The notes: generated from the letters alone by a model not told the origin. DNA of 64,000 bases from Pararhodobacter aggregans (GCF_003075525.1 NZ_QDDR01000002.1:1-64000); one strand, 5' to 3'; shown: positions 16,678 to 25,998, counted from the first letter of the stretch. Made by a program: numbers and translations.

Positions 16678-18654
16678 ATGGCCGACACGCTGGAAGAGAT
16701 CACCCGCCCGGCGCTGCCCCAGCGCCCCTCGATCCTGCGCCTCATCACCGTCATCGGTGTGGCGCTCTCGCTGTTCCAGCTCTGGGCGGCGGGGGTGCAG
16801 CCCCTGGGGCTGTTCTTCCAGCGACCCATCCATCTGGGCTTCATCCTGGTCCTGTGTTTCCTGATCCACCCGGTCTTCGGCCCCTACCGGCCGCGGGGCG
16901 CGCTGGGCTGGGCCATCGACGCGCCGCTGATCGCGGGGGGCGTGCTGGTCGGCTTCTGGGTGCCGATGAACATCGATACCATCGCCAATGCCATCTTCCC
17001 GCGTTCCATCGACGTGACGGTGGGGGTCATCACCGTGCTGCTGGTGCTGGAGGCGGCGCGGCGCGCGGTCGGGCTGGGGATGACGGTGATCGCGGCCTTT
17101 TTCCTGGCCTATGCCTTTGCCGGACGGCGCGGCGCGTTGCCCTGGGCGGGCGACTGGCTGCCGGGGATCCTGAACCACCGTGGCTATTCCTTCGACCGGG
17201 TGGCGAGCCAGATGACGCTGGGGGCGGAGGGCATCTTCGGCCTGCCGCTGGGCGTGGCGGCTACCTTCATTTTCGTCTTCGTCCTGTTCGGCGCGGTGCT
17301 GGAAGTGACCGGCGCGGGCAAATTCTTTATCGACCTCGCCTATGCCACCACCGGCCGCCAGCGGGGCGGCCCGGCCAAGGCGGCGGTCGTGGCCTCGGCC
17401 GGCATGGGCTCGATCTCGGGCTCGGCCATCGCCAATGTCGTGACGACCGGCGCCTTCACCATCCCGCTGATGAAGCGCCTCGGCTACCGCCCGGCGCAGG
17501 CGGGGGGGATCGAGGCCGCGGCCTCGACCGGCGGGCAGATCATGCCGCCGCTGATGGGGGCGGGGGCGTTCCTGATGAGCGAGTTTACCCAGGTCCCCTA
17601 TATCGAGATCGTCATGGTCTCGATCTTCCCGGCGATCCTCTATTTCGGGGCGATCTACCTGCTTGTGCATATCGCCGCGGTGAAGCTGGGCATGCAGGGG
17701 ATGCCGGCGAGCGAGCTGCCCCGGGTCCGCAGCGTGCTGGCCGAGGGCTGGCATTTCCTCTTGCCGCTGGTGGCGCTGGTGGCGCTGCTGGTCGCGGGCT
17801 ATTCGCCGATGCGGGTCGGCTTCTACGCCACGCTGTCGATTGCCGCGGCCGCCATCGCGCGGGCGCTCTGGACCTATCTGGCCAACGGGCCGACCTGGGC
17901 CGAGATGAAGCGGCTGCTCTGGTCGGGGCTCATGCAGACCATCCAGGCGCTGGAACTCGGCGCGCGCAATGCGGTGACGGTTTCGGTCGCCTGCGCGGTG
18001 GCGGGGATCATCGTCGGCGTGGTCGGGCTGACCGGCCTCGGCCTCAAGTTCAGCGCCATGATGCTGGCGCTGAGCCAGGGCAACCTGTTGATCGCGCTGT
18101 TCCTCGTCGTCATCGCCAGCCTGATCCTGGGCATGGGCCTGCCGGTGACCGCGGCCTATATCGTGCTCATCATCCTGGTCGGCCCGGCGCTGCACAACGA
18201 ATTCGGCGTGCCGCTGCTGATCGCCCATCTGGTCGTCTTCTGGTATTCGCAGGATTCGAACGTGACGCCACCCGTGGCCCTGGCAGGCTTCGCCGGTGCC
18301 GCTATCGCCGGGTCGAAACCGATGGAGACCAGCCTGCAGGCGTGGAAATTCGCCAAGGGCCTCTATCTGATCCCGCTGTTCATGGTCTACAACGAGCCGA
18401 TCATCATGGGCGGCCCGGTGCCGCTGGTGCTGTGGAACGGGTTCATCGTCATCGTCGCGCTGGTGGCTTTCGCCGCGGTGCTGGAGGGGTTCCTCTGGGG
18501 GCCGATGCCGCTCTGGATGCGGCTGGCGCTGGTGCCGGCCATCGTCGGCGTCTTCTGGCCGTCGATTGCCGTCGAAGCGGTGGGCACGGCGGTGATCGTC
18601 GTTCTGCTGGCGATGAACAGACAGGCATCGCGCAGCGCGGTGACGCCTGCCTGA
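16678..18654 (+). CDS. TRAP transporter fused permease (DctQM type, system 1)
   Basis: A 658-residue membrane protein combining the small 4-helix and large 12-helix TRAP subunits. Helices occur throughout; diagnostic segments are GSISGSAIANVVTTGAFTIP, ASTGGQIMPPLMGAGAFL, GMGLPVTAAYIVLIIL and NVTPPVALAGFAGAAIAG, which correspond to the sodium/substrate path of DctM. CGGAG lies just upstream of the ATG. It follows the TAXI receptor and DUF1850 genes on the same strand with short gaps. Energised by sodium or proton gradients, it would move the ligand of its receptor inward. No DctQ gene is separate, as expected for TAXI systems. Confidence 0.93.
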   Translation: MADTLEEITRPALPQRPSILRLITVIGVALSLFQLWAAGVQPLGLFFQRPIHLGFILVLCFLIHPVFGPYRPRGALGWAIDAPLIAGGVLVGFWVPMNIDTIANAIFPRSIDVTVGVITVLLVLEAARRAVGLGMTVIAAFFLAYAFAGRRGALPWAGDWLPGILNHRGYSFDRVASQMTLGAEGIFGLPLGVAATFIFVFVLFGAVLEVTGAGKFFIDLAYATTGRQRGGPAKAAVVASAGMGSISGSAIANVVTTGAFTIPLMKRLGYRPAQAGGIEAAASTGGQIMPPLMGAGAFLMSEFTQVPYIEIVMVSIFPAILYFGAIYLLVHIAAVKLGMQGMPASELPRVRSVLAEGWHFLLPLVALVALLVAGYSPMRVGFYATLSIAAAAIARALWTYLANGPTWAEMKRLLWSGLMQTIQALELGARNAVTVSVACAVAGIIVGVVGLTGLGLKFSAMMLALSQGNLLIALFLVVIASLILGMGLPVTAAYIVLIILVGPALHNEFGVPLLIAHLVVFWYSQDSNVTPPVALAGFAGAAIAGSKPMETSLQAWKFAKGLYLIPLFMVYNEPIIMGGPVPLVLWNGFIVIVALVAFAAVLEGFLWGPMPLWMRLALVPAIVGVFWPSIAVEAVGTAVIVVLLAMNRQASRSAVTPA

Positions 18655-18739
18655 GCCGGGCGGCCGGTCGGGGCTTGGAGCCAGCGGCAGAGGCGCCTAG
18701 TGTGCCGCGCGACTCGCTCCGACCCCGAAAGGCCCGCCC

Positions 18740-19729
18740 ATGCCGCTGATGTCCCGCCTGAAACGCTTCGGGATCGACCCGTATCTGATGCTGCTTTTCG
18801 CGACGGTGCTGGGCGCGGCGCTGGTGCCCGCGCATGACCGGGTGGCCGAGGTGCTGGACGGCGTGTCCTATTGGGCGGTGGCGCTGCTGTTCTTCCTCTA
18901 TGGCGCCAAGCTCTCGACCGCCTCGATCATCGCCGGGGTGACCAATTGGCGGCTGCAACTGGGCGTGCTGGCCACGACCTTTCTGGTCTTCCCGCTGCTG
19001 GGGATCGGCATGGCGGCGCTGACGGCGCCGCTGCTGGGCGCGGCTTTCGCGGCGGGGCTGATCTATGTCGGCTGCTTGCCGTCGACGATCCAGAGCGCGG
19101 TGGCCTTCACGGCGCTGGCGCGCGGGAACGTGGCGGGGGCGGTCTGCGCCGCCTCGATCTCGAACCTGATCGGCGTGGTGCTGGCGCCCTTGCTGGTCTC
19201 TTTGCTGATGACCACCGGCGGGCCGGTCAGCATCAACCCCGATGCGGTCTGGAAGATCGCGCAACAGATCCTCTTGCCCTTCTTCATCGGCCAGCTGGCG
19301 CGGCCGCTGCTGATCGGCTTTCTCGACCGCTACAAATCCACCGTCACGCTCTATGACCGGGGGGTGATCCTGCTGATCGTCTACGTCGCCTTCAGCGCCG
19401 GTGTCAGTGGCGGCACCTTCGCCAGTGCCGGACCCTGGGTGCTGGCGGCGCTGGCCGGGGTGATGGCGCTGATGCTGGCGCTGGCCTTCGGCGCGACGAT
19501 CCTGCTGGGCCGGGGGGCGGGGCTGGACCGCGCCGACCGGGCGACGCTGCTCTTCTGCGGCTCGACCAAGTCGCTGGCGACGGGGCTGCCGATGGCCGGG
19601 ATCCTGTTCGTCGGGCAGGATGTGGCGGCGATCCTCTTGCCGCTGATGCTCTATCACCTGATCCAGCTGGTCACCTGCGCACTGATCTCGCAGCGCATGG
19701 CGGCGGCCCCCGAAGGCGCCGCCGCCTGA
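18740..19729 (+). CDS. Bile acid:sodium symporter family protein (YfeH-like)
   Basis: A 329-residue, ten-helix inner-membrane carrier of the BASS superfamily. The family marks are LYGAKLSTASIIAGVTNWRL, GCLPSTIQSAVAFTALARGN and ASISNLIGVVLAP, corresponding to the crossover helices that bind sodium in bacterial BASS structures, plus FCGSTKSLATGLPMAG near the end. This subgroup, like YfeH, is not known to carry bile acids; organic anions are plausible. It lies 85 bases after the TAXI system 1 permease and converges with the system 2 permease, with only 4 bases between stops. Whether it belongs to the upstream operon is uncertain. Confidence 0.88.
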   Translation: MPLMSRLKRFGIDPYLMLLFATVLGAALVPAHDRVAEVLDGVSYWAVALLFFLYGAKLSTASIIAGVTNWRLQLGVLATTFLVFPLLGIGMAALTAPLLGAAFAAGLIYVGCLPSTIQSAVAFTALARGNVAGAVCAASISNLIGVVLAPLLVSLLMTTGGPVSINPDAVWKIAQQILLPFFIGQLARPLLIGFLDRYKSTVTLYDRGVILLIVYVAFSAGVSGGTFASAGPWVLAALAGVMALMLALAFGATILLGRGAGLDRADRATLLFCGSTKSLATGLPMAGILFVGQDVAAILLPLMLYHLIQLVTCALISQRMAAAPEGAAA

Positions 19730-19733
19730 GGTT

Positions 19734-22070
19734 TCAGGCCAGCGCCGGCGCCCCGCGCCCGTGCCACCAGAGCAGCAGCGCCGTGGCGCCGATCGCGGGC
19801 AGGGCGACCATTGGCCAGCTGGTGACGATCAGCACCGCCAGCAGTAGCCTGAGCGCCATCTCGGGCAGGGACAGCGCCCGCCGGTCGAATTGCGCCAGCA
19901 CGCTGCCCAGGAGGTAGAGCGCCAGCGCGATCCGGGCGCAGAGCCAGGCCAGCGTCGGCCCGTGGATGCCCCCGTCATAGCCCGGCAGCAGCGCGCCGGT
20001 GGCCGAGTTCGGGTCGATCAGCGCCGGCTGGATCAGCAGAAGTTCGGGGTAGAAGGCAAAGACGAAGGGGATCACGAACATCACGATCCCCGAGCGCACC
20101 GCCGAGATCCCGGTCATCATCGGATCGGCCTTGGTGATCGAGGCGGCGGCGAAAGCGGCGATGGCCACCGGCGGCGTGATGGCCGAGGCCACGGCGAAGT
20201 AGAAGATGAACATATGCGCCGTGAACTTGGCGATGCCGAGCCCCGCCAGCAGCGGCCCCATCAGAAGTGCCACGTTGAGATAGGCGGGCACCGTCGGCAT
20301 CCCCATGCCCAAGAGGATCGCCAGCAGCATGGTCACCAGCAGCGCGGCGAACAGGAACACCCGGTTGTGGCCGATGCTGCCGCCGAAATCGGCCAGCAGA
20401 TAGGTCGCATCGCGGGCGATGTAGCTGGAGAGGCCGGTCAGGTTCAGGCAGAAGTCGATGACCGAGACGGCGAGGAACATCAGGTACAGCGTGGCGACCA
20501 GCACGCCCGCTTCGGACAGGGCGGTGACCAGACGGCCGGGCTGGCGGCGGATCTCGGGGTCGATGAAGAACAGCACCATCAGCAGCGCCGCCGCCCACCA
20601 GCCGGCCGAGCCCGCATCCCCGGCCGAGTTGCGTACCAGTTCGAAGAACCAGGGCAGATGCTCGATGCGGCAATTGTTGCCGTTCCAGCTGGCCACGGTG
20701 CCGAAGAAGGCGGTGATCGGGCCGCAGCCGATGGCGTCCTTGGGCGTGATGAGCAGGAACAGGATCAGCCCGACCGGGGCGAAGATCATCACTAGATTGG
20801 CATAGTCGCGGCGGGTGAGGCGCATGTCCTCGGTCACCTCGCCCTGGGCCTGGATGCCCTGCTTGCGGGCCTGGAACACCACCGAGATGAAGAGCGCGCC
20901 GAAATAGGCCACCGCCGGGATCACCGCGGCGATGATGACCTGCGAATAGGGCACGGCGGTCATCGTCGCCAGCACGAAGGCGGCGACGCCCATCACCGGC
21001 GGCATGATCTGCCCGCCGGACGAGGCCGCGGCCTCGACCCCGCCGGCGAAGACCTTGCTGAAGCCCCGGCGCAGCATCATCGGGATGGTCAGGACGCCGG
21101 TGGACAGCACATTGACCACCGGCCCGCCCGAGATCGTGCCGAAAAGCGCCGAGGAGACGATGGCGGCATGCGCCGGTCCGCCCCGCAGGCGCCGCGTGGC
21201 GAGGAAGGCGAGCTTGATGAGGGCTTGCCCCCCGGCCGAGACCCCGAACAGGTTGCCCAGCACGATATAGGGAAAGACCGTGTTCAGAAGGATGTTCATG
21301 AACTGGCCCAGCAGCCCCTGGGCATTGTTGACCAGCACGTCCTTGACGTTGGGCCGCCCGTCCCAGAGCGTCCGCGGCTCGCCCCCCAGCAGGGTGACCA
21401 GATAGCGGTTGTGATCGGGGCCCGAGAAGTACCAGACCGCGATGGTAATCATCGTATAGGCGGTGATGGCGATGGCGACGGCGACCAGCGGCAGGCCCCA
21501 GACCCGGATGTTATAGGCCAGGAAGGTGCTGACACCGAGGCCCACCACCAGAAAGATCCAGACGCCGAGGTTCTGCACGCATTCGGGATCCTCGACCGAG
21601 GTCGGCACCGGCAGGCCCATCATCGTGGCGAATTCGACCTCGCGCTCCAGCGCCCGGGCGATGAGGCGGGCGCGTTCGCCGGTGAACTGGTCGATCAGGC
21701 AGACCGAGTCGATCTCGATCAGGTAGGAGAGGGCGACGGTGACGGCCATGACCAGCAGCGCCGCGTCCATGAAGAGGCCAAAGGCCCTGAGCCGCGCGCC
21801 CCGGTCGCGGTAATGGCGCCATTGCGAATGGCGGCCGACGACGATGACCATCATGACGATGAAGGCCAGCGGGAACAGGTATTCGTAGCTGAACCGCCGG
21901 ATCGGCAGGCCCTCGATCCCGGTAACGGCATTGACCAGATCCTGCAGCCCGGGGATGGCGGGCATGCTGTTGAGCATGCCCAGACACACCAGCAGGAAGC
22001 CCAGGATCAGGGCCAGCCGCATGCCCAGATCCCGGGGCGGGGCGGCGGTTTCGTCGGTCGGGTCGGCCAT
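19734..22070 (-). CDS. TRAP transporter fused permease (system 2)
   Basis: A 778-residue fused DctQM-type permease, longer than system 1 because of two extra polar loops: one near the N-terminus (about 105-150, with DSVCLIDQFTGERAR) and one late insertion with GCGPITAFFGTVASWNGNNC before an added helix. Core motifs are GTISGGPVVNVLSTGVLTIP, ASSGGQIMPPVMGVAAFV, GMGMPTVPAYLNVALLMG and SAITPPVAIAAFAAA. I place the start at the ATG at 22070 (MADPTDETAAPP), which has GAGG upstream. It is downstream of a TAXI receptor gene on the same strand, separated by a strong stem-loop. The ligand is unknown. Confidence 0.92.
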   Translation of the reverse strand: MADPTDETAAPPRDLGMRLALILGFLLVCLGMLNSMPAIPGLQDLVNAVTGIEGLPIRRFSYEYLFPLAFIVMMVIVVGRHSQWRHYRDRGARLRAFGLFMDAALLVMAVTVALSYLIEIDSVCLIDQFTGERARLIARALEREVEFATMMGLPVPTSVEDPECVQNLGVWIFLVVGLGVSTFLAYNIRVWGLPLVAVAIAITAYTMITIAVWYFSGPDHNRYLVTLLGGEPRTLWDGRPNVKDVLVNNAQGLLGQFMNILLNTVFPYIVLGNLFGVSAGGQALIKLAFLATRRLRGGPAHAAIVSSALFGTISGGPVVNVLSTGVLTIPMMLRRGFSKVFAGGVEAAASSGGQIMPPVMGVAAFVLATMTAVPYSQVIIAAVIPAVAYFGALFISVVFQARKQGIQAQGEVTEDMRLTRRDYANLVMIFAPVGLILFLLITPKDAIGCGPITAFFGTVASWNGNNCRIEHLPWFFELVRNSAGDAGSAGWWAAALLMVLFFIDPEIRRQPGRLVTALSEAGVLVATLYLMFLAVSVIDFCLNLTGLSSYIARDATYLLADFGGSIGHNRVFLFAALLVTMLLAILLGMGMPTVPAYLNVALLMGPLLAGLGIAKFTAHMFIFYFAVASAITPPVAIAAFAAASITKADPMMTGISAVRSGIVMFVIPFVFAFYPELLLIQPALIDPNSATGALLPGYDGGIHGPTLAWLCARIALALYLLGSVLAQFDRRALSLPEMALRLLLAVLIVTSWPMVALPAIGATALLLWWHGRGAPALA

Positions 22071-22098
22071 CGCGCGATCCTCAAGAAGATGGGAGGCT

Positions 22099-22125
22099 CC
22101 CCGGCGGCGCCAGGCACCGCCGGGG
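22099..22125 (-). terminator. Stem-loop between TAXI receptor and permease genes
   Basis: CCCCGGCGG (22099-22107) pairs perfectly with CCGCCGGGG (22117-22125) across a 9-base loop, directly after the receptor gene and before the permease. With no T-run it is more likely an mRNA-processing or 3'-protecting hairpin that favours receptor over permease production. Confidence 0.5.
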
Positions 22126-22148
22126 CAGGGCAAGGGAGGGGCGTGCGG

Positions 22149-23201
22149 TTATTCGGGACGCGCGCAATCGGGCACGGTATAGCCGTGATCCTCCCAGGCG
22201 CGGATCGCGCCGGGGTGGTAGCGCAGCTGGTTGTTGCCGCAAAAGCCCGAGCGCACCGGGTCCAGATCGCCATGGTTGGCGCTGGGCGCCTGCGGCGCCG
22301 AGGCGCGCAGCTCGTCCAGTGTCTCGATATGCGCCGAGGTCAGGTCATAGGCCAGCTGTTCGTCCATGGCGGCGTTCACCACGGTGGCAAAGGCCGTGCC
22401 CATGCCACGCAGGATCCCGTCCTCCGAGCCCAGCAGATGCACGTGATCGTCATAGCCGAAGTCGGCGAAATTCCATTCGATCGGGATATTGCCCGGCACC
22501 TGGAAGATGCGCTGGAAGGCCTCGCTCTCGAAGACGTCCTGCGGCACCGAGACGATGTTCACGTCGCCCGCCGCCTGCATCAGGATGATCCGGTCCGACG
22601 GATGGTTGGTCGGAAAGACGAAGGCATCGACCGAGCCGTCGGTCATCATGGCGTTGATCTGGCCCCAATTGGCCTGAAAGCCGGTGTAATCGGGTCCGTC
22701 CTCCATCCCGGTGGCCAGCGTCACCGCCTGACGGGCATTGGTCAGCGCCGCGCCCCGGGGCGGGCCGTTGAAGACCGTGTGCCCGCGCAGATCCTCCCAG
22801 CTTTCGATACCGCTGCTGGTCAGGCTGTAGACGTTGAAGGCGCCCGCGTTGAAAGGATAGAGCGCGCGGAGCCTCGAGGCGACCTCGGCCCCGTTCTCGA
22901 CCGAGGAATAGGGCCCCATGCCGCGCGACAGCATGAAGGGCAGGATCATCGGCGATTCCGAGATGTCCATGCGCCCCTCGGCCACGTCGAGGACCGTGTT
23001 GGTCAGGGTCTGGCCATCGGCCACCTGCAGGGAGGCGACGCCGCGCTGGCCCGCAACCCGGGCCAGGTGATGGGTGGTGACATGCACCATGCTGCCGGGG
23101 CTGGCGGTGGCCATGGTCAGGTTGACCTGCGCACCGGCAGCCCCCGCCGCCAGCGTGACGACCAGGGCCAGCGCCGTCGATTTCAGGAACGAATGCGTCA
23201 T
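22149..23201 (-). CDS. TAXI-family TRAP transporter substrate-binding protein (system 2)
   Basis: A 350-residue periplasmic receptor. Signal peptide: about residues 1-24, ending AAGAAGAQ. The mature part starts VNLTMATASPGSMVHVTT, a variant of the TAXI entry where the usual GGTGGVYYP is replaced by SPGSMVH; later come LDVAEGRMDISESPMI, LRGHTVFNGPPRGAAL and a Cys pair near the end (FCGNNQ and PDCARPE) that could form a disulfide. It is thus a divergent TAXI member with a likely different ligand. I chose the ATG at 23201 after GGGAGAGAG. The same-strand sulfatase lies 66 bases upstream, so sulfatase-receptor-permease may be one operon. Confidence 0.85.
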   Translation of the reverse strand: MTHSFLKSTALALVVTLAAGAAGAQVNLTMATASPGSMVHVTTHHLARVAGQRGVASLQVADGQTLTNTVLDVAEGRMDISESPMILPFMLSRGMGPYSSVENGAEVASRLRALYPFNAGAFNVYSLTSSGIESWEDLRGHTVFNGPPRGAALTNARQAVTLATGMEDGPDYTGFQANWGQINAMMTDGSVDAFVFPTNHPSDRIILMQAAGDVNIVSVPQDVFESEAFQRIFQVPGNIPIEWNFADFGYDDHVHLLGSEDGILRGMGTAFATVVNAAMDEQLAYDLTSAHIETLDELRASAPQAPSANHGDLDPVRSGFCGNNQLRYHPGAIRAWEDHGYTVPDCARPE

Positions 23202-23267
23202 TCTCTCTCTCCCTTGATGGTAACCACCGCCGCACCCCTCCTCAGGCACGGTGGCGGGGTCCTGCGA

Positions 23268-24956
23268 TCAGGTAGTGCTCTGGTTCTTCACGATGTCCTG
23301 CCAGGGCTGCGCCTTGCGGCCCCGGTATTTCACGACCCTCTCGGGGTCGGCCTCGGATTCGGCGTAGATGCCGGTCGCCACGCCCCGCCGCCCGATCTTG
23401 GCGCTGATCGCGGCCAGGTCGCGGCGCGACTTGGTGATCCGCTGGTCGCAGCGGCGGAACCAGGCGTGGAGATGGCCGTACATCTCCTCGCGGATCCCGG
23501 CGTGTTCGGGGCTGTCGCCCAGATCGTGCTGCTCCTCGGGGTCATTCTCCAGATCGAAGAGCATCGGCCGGAAGCCGCCCTCGAAATGCATCAGCTTCCA
23601 GCGCTTCGAGGCCGCCATGAAGCAGCGCGCATCCTCGACCGAGACGCCCAGCCGCCCCCTGAGCGGCGTCGCCGAATAATCGTATTCGCAGATCGCGATC
23701 TGGCGCGGCTGCTCGGTCCTCTCGCCATGCAGGATGGGCAGCAGCGAATGGCCCTCGGCGATATGGCCTATCTCCTCGGGGTCGCCCCCGGCCACGGCGT
23801 AGAAGGTCGGCACCACGTCGATCTGTTCGACCAGCGCGTCCGAAACCGTGCCCCGGGTGGCGTCGGCCTCGGGCGAGGGGTCATAGACGATCAGCGGCAC
23901 CCGGGTCGAGGCGTCGAAGAAGAAGCTCTTCTCGCCCAGCCAGTGATCGCCCAGGAAATCGCCATGGTCCGAGGTCAGCACGATCATCGTGTCCGCCATC
24001 CTCCCGGTCCGCTCCAGCCAGTCGAGCAGCACGCCGATCTGGTCGTCGATCTGCTTGACGAGGCCCATATAGGCGCCCAGCACCGCCTCGCGCACCTCGG
24101 TCCGGGCGAAGGTCAGGCTCACCGGATTGGTCATCGCCGCCTTCAGCACCGGATGCGCGGCGTCGAATTCGGCCTGGGTCCGGTTCACCGGCAGGAAATC
24201 GGCGGGCCCGTACATCCCGGCATAGGGCTCGGGCGCGATATAGGGCCAATGCGGCTTGATAAGGCTCAGATGGCAGCACCAGGGCCCCTCGGCCTGCTCC
24301 ATGAATTCCATGCCGCGGCGCATCATGTAGGGGGTCTCGCTGTCCTCTTCGGCGATATTGGCGGGGCGGGGGCTGTTTTCCATGAACCAGCCCGACAGCA
24401 CATTGCCCTCGGCGTCGATGGCCGAATTGGCGTGGTCGTGCCAGGGGTTGTCGCCGCCATAGCCCTTGGCGCGCAGATAGGCGTTATAGGCCTGCGCCCC
24501 GTTCGGATCATAAAGCCCGTCCGGCCCCTCGGGGCGCATGCCGTCGTCGCGTTCCCAGACGTCGAAGCCGCATTCGGCCACCCGGTCGCCGATGGTCGTG
24601 CCGCGGGACAGGCCCAGACGCTCCATCCCCTCGGTATCGGCCGCCATATGCGTCTTGCCGACCAGCCAGCAGCTCATCCCCGCCTTGCGCAGATGGTCGC
24701 CCATGGTCGGCTCGCCCACCCTGAGCGGGATGTTGTTCCAGCCCGCCCCATGGCTGTTCACATAGCGCCCGGTATAAGTCGACATGCGCGAGGCGCCGCA
24801 GATCGGCGCCTGGATATAGGCCCGGTCGAAGCGCACGCCCTTGGCGGCCAGCCGGTCGATATGCGGCGTCTTCAGATGCGGATGGCCATAGCAGGACAGG
24901 TAATCCCGCCTCAGCTGGTCGAACATGATGAACAGAACGTTTTTGGCTCTCGCCAT
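23268..24956 (-). CDS. Sulfatase-family hydrolase (sulfatase / phosphonate monoester hydrolase type)
   Basis: A 562-residue cytoplasmic hydrolase of the alkaline-phosphatase superfamily; no signal peptide is visible. It begins with the metal-binding strand FIMFDQLRRDYLSCYG (D13, with Q14 where many sulfatases have a second Asp). The modification site reads C53-G-A-S-R57: the formylglycine Cys and Arg are there but Ala replaces the usual Pro. Further sites are VGKTHM (Lys/His), SDHGDFLGDH (metal-binding) and WCCHLSLIKPHWPY. The substrate may be a sulfate ester or phosphonate/phosphate diester brought in by the adjacent TAXI system 2. The LysR gene 130 bases upstream on the same strand may regulate it. 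Confidence 0.88.
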   Translation of the reverse strand: MARAKNVLFIMFDQLRRDYLSCYGHPHLKTPHIDRLAAKGVRFDRAYIQAPICGASRMSTYTGRYVNSHGAGWNNIPLRVGEPTMGDHLRKAGMSCWLVGKTHMAADTEGMERLGLSRGTTIGDRVAECGFDVWERDDGMRPEGPDGLYDPNGAQAYNAYLRAKGYGGDNPWHDHANSAIDAEGNVLSGWFMENSPRPANIAEEDSETPYMMRRGMEFMEQAEGPWCCHLSLIKPHWPYIAPEPYAGMYGPADFLPVNRTQAEFDAAHPVLKAAMTNPVSLTFARTEVREAVLGAYMGLVKQIDDQIGVLLDWLERTGRMADTMIVLTSDHGDFLGDHWLGEKSFFFDASTRVPLIVYDPSPEADATRGTVSDALVEQIDVVPTFYAVAGGDPEEIGHIAEGHSLLPILHGERTEQPRQIAICEYDYSATPLRGRLGVSVEDARCFMAASKRWKLMHFEGGFRPMLFDLENDPEEQHDLGDSPEHAGIREEMYGHLHAWFRRCDQRITKSRRDLAAISAKIGRRGVATGIYAESEADPERVVKYRGRKAQPWQDIVKNQSTT

Positions 24957-25049
24957 CCGCAGCGCCTCCCGTCGTCGAGGCAGCCGCCCGCCTCACGCGC
25001 CGCGCACCCCTCTCTCCCGGGGCCCAGACTGCGGCGCGGGGCGGCGTTT

Positions 25050-25066
25050 GGGAAATAGAAATTCCC
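25050..25066 (-). promoter_or_regulatory. Candidate operator upstream of the sulfatase
   Basis: GGGAA-ATAGAAA-TTCCC, a 5-bp inverted repeat with an AT-rich centre, in the 130-base gap between the LysR gene and the sulfatase gene. Its placement about 95 bases before the sulfatase start suits a LysR activator site, but that is only positional reasoning. Confidence 0.3.
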
Positions 25067-25086
25067 GCCGCATCATATCAGCATCG

Positions 25087-25998
25087 TTATGGGTAGAGCT
25101 CGCGCGCCTTCTGGCGGAACAGATCGAACAGCGCCCGCACCATCGGCGAATGCCGCGTGCCCGAGCGATAGGTCACGCCGACCGAGCCGATCAGCTCATC
25201 GACATTGAGGTCGAGGCGGACGAATTCGCCGCTCTCCAGCTCGGGCCGGACGATGCTGAGCGACAGGCAGGCGATGCCATCCGTCAGCCGCACCATCGAG
25301 CGCGAGAATTCGTAGGACGAGGATTCCAGCAACCGCCGGAACCGCGGCCGCCCGTGCTTCATCAGGAATTTGTCGATCTCGGTCCAGATGATCGCCTTGG
25401 CCTCGGGGCCGATCACCAGATACTCGTCGATGTCTTCCAGGGTCAGGCCGCGCCGCCCGGCCAGCGGATGCCCGGCTCGGGCGCTGAAGATGATGGGTTC
25501 GGAAAAGAGCTGCTCATAGGACAGGCCGCCCAGCGCCTTGGGATCCAGCAGCCGCCCGACGGCGAAGTCGATCTCGCCTTCATGCAACCGCCCCACCGCC
25601 TCGGAATAGGAGCGCGCCTCGGTCACCACATGCACCTCGGGATAGGCCTCGACAAAGGCGCAGACCGCCTGCACGCCCAGCAGACGGGTGATGGCCGGTG
25701 CCATCGCCACCCGCACCACCTGTCGTTCGGGCACGCCCCGGGCCCGGGCGATGCCCTCGTCGATCATCGACATCGGCCCCGCCACGCTTTGATAGAAGTC
25801 GAGCCCGGCGGGCGTCAGCATCATCCCCTGCGGCGTGCGGTGAAAGAGCGGCTTGCCCAGATCCGCCTCCAGCTCGCTCAGGCTGCGCGAGAGGGCGGGC
25901 TGCACGGTATGCAGCGCCTCGGCGGCCCGCGTCATCGACTTGGTGCGGGCGATCTCCAGAAAATGCCGCAGATGGCGCAGCCTGACCCGATGATCCAT
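25087..25998 (-). CDS. LysR-family transcriptional regulator
   Basis: A 303-residue DNA-binding regulator. The N-terminal winged helix-turn-helix reads LRHFLEIARTKSMTRAAEAL then TVQPALSRSLSELEADLGKP and FHRTPQGMMLTPAG. The effector domain follows from about residue 90 (VVRVAMAPAITRLLG, with a late SGTRHSPMVRALFDLF). The N-terminus, starting MDHRVRLRHLRHFLEIAR, resembles PcaQ-type regulators of aromatic and related acids. I start it at the ATG at 25998 because GGGAGGGAG lies just upstream; an in-frame ATG at 26022 is less well supported. It is the likely regulator of the sulfatase/TAXI genes downstream on the same strand. Confidence 0.9.
   Translation of the reverse strand: MDHRVRLRHLRHFLEIARTKSMTRAAEALHTVQPALSRSLSELEADLGKPLFHRTPQGMMLTPAGLDFYQSVAGPMSMIDEGIARARGVPERQVVRVAMAPAITRLLGVQAVCAFVEAYPEVHVVTEARSYSEAVGRLHEGEIDFAVGRLLDPKALGGLSYEQLFSEPIIFSARAGHPLAGRRGLTLEDIDEYLVIGPEAKAIIWTEIDKFLMKHGRPRFRRLLESSSYEFSRSMVRLTDGIACLSLSIVRPELESGEFVRLDLNVDELIGSVGVTYRSGTRHSPMVRALFDLFRQKARELYP

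Noticed and set aside
21168-25058. A very long open frame (about 1,296 codons) on the plus strand
   Set aside because: It runs antisense to the TAXI receptor, permease and sulfatase genes, is rich in His/Arg/Gly/Pro, and lacks any family motif; it is a by-product of high GC at third codon positions.
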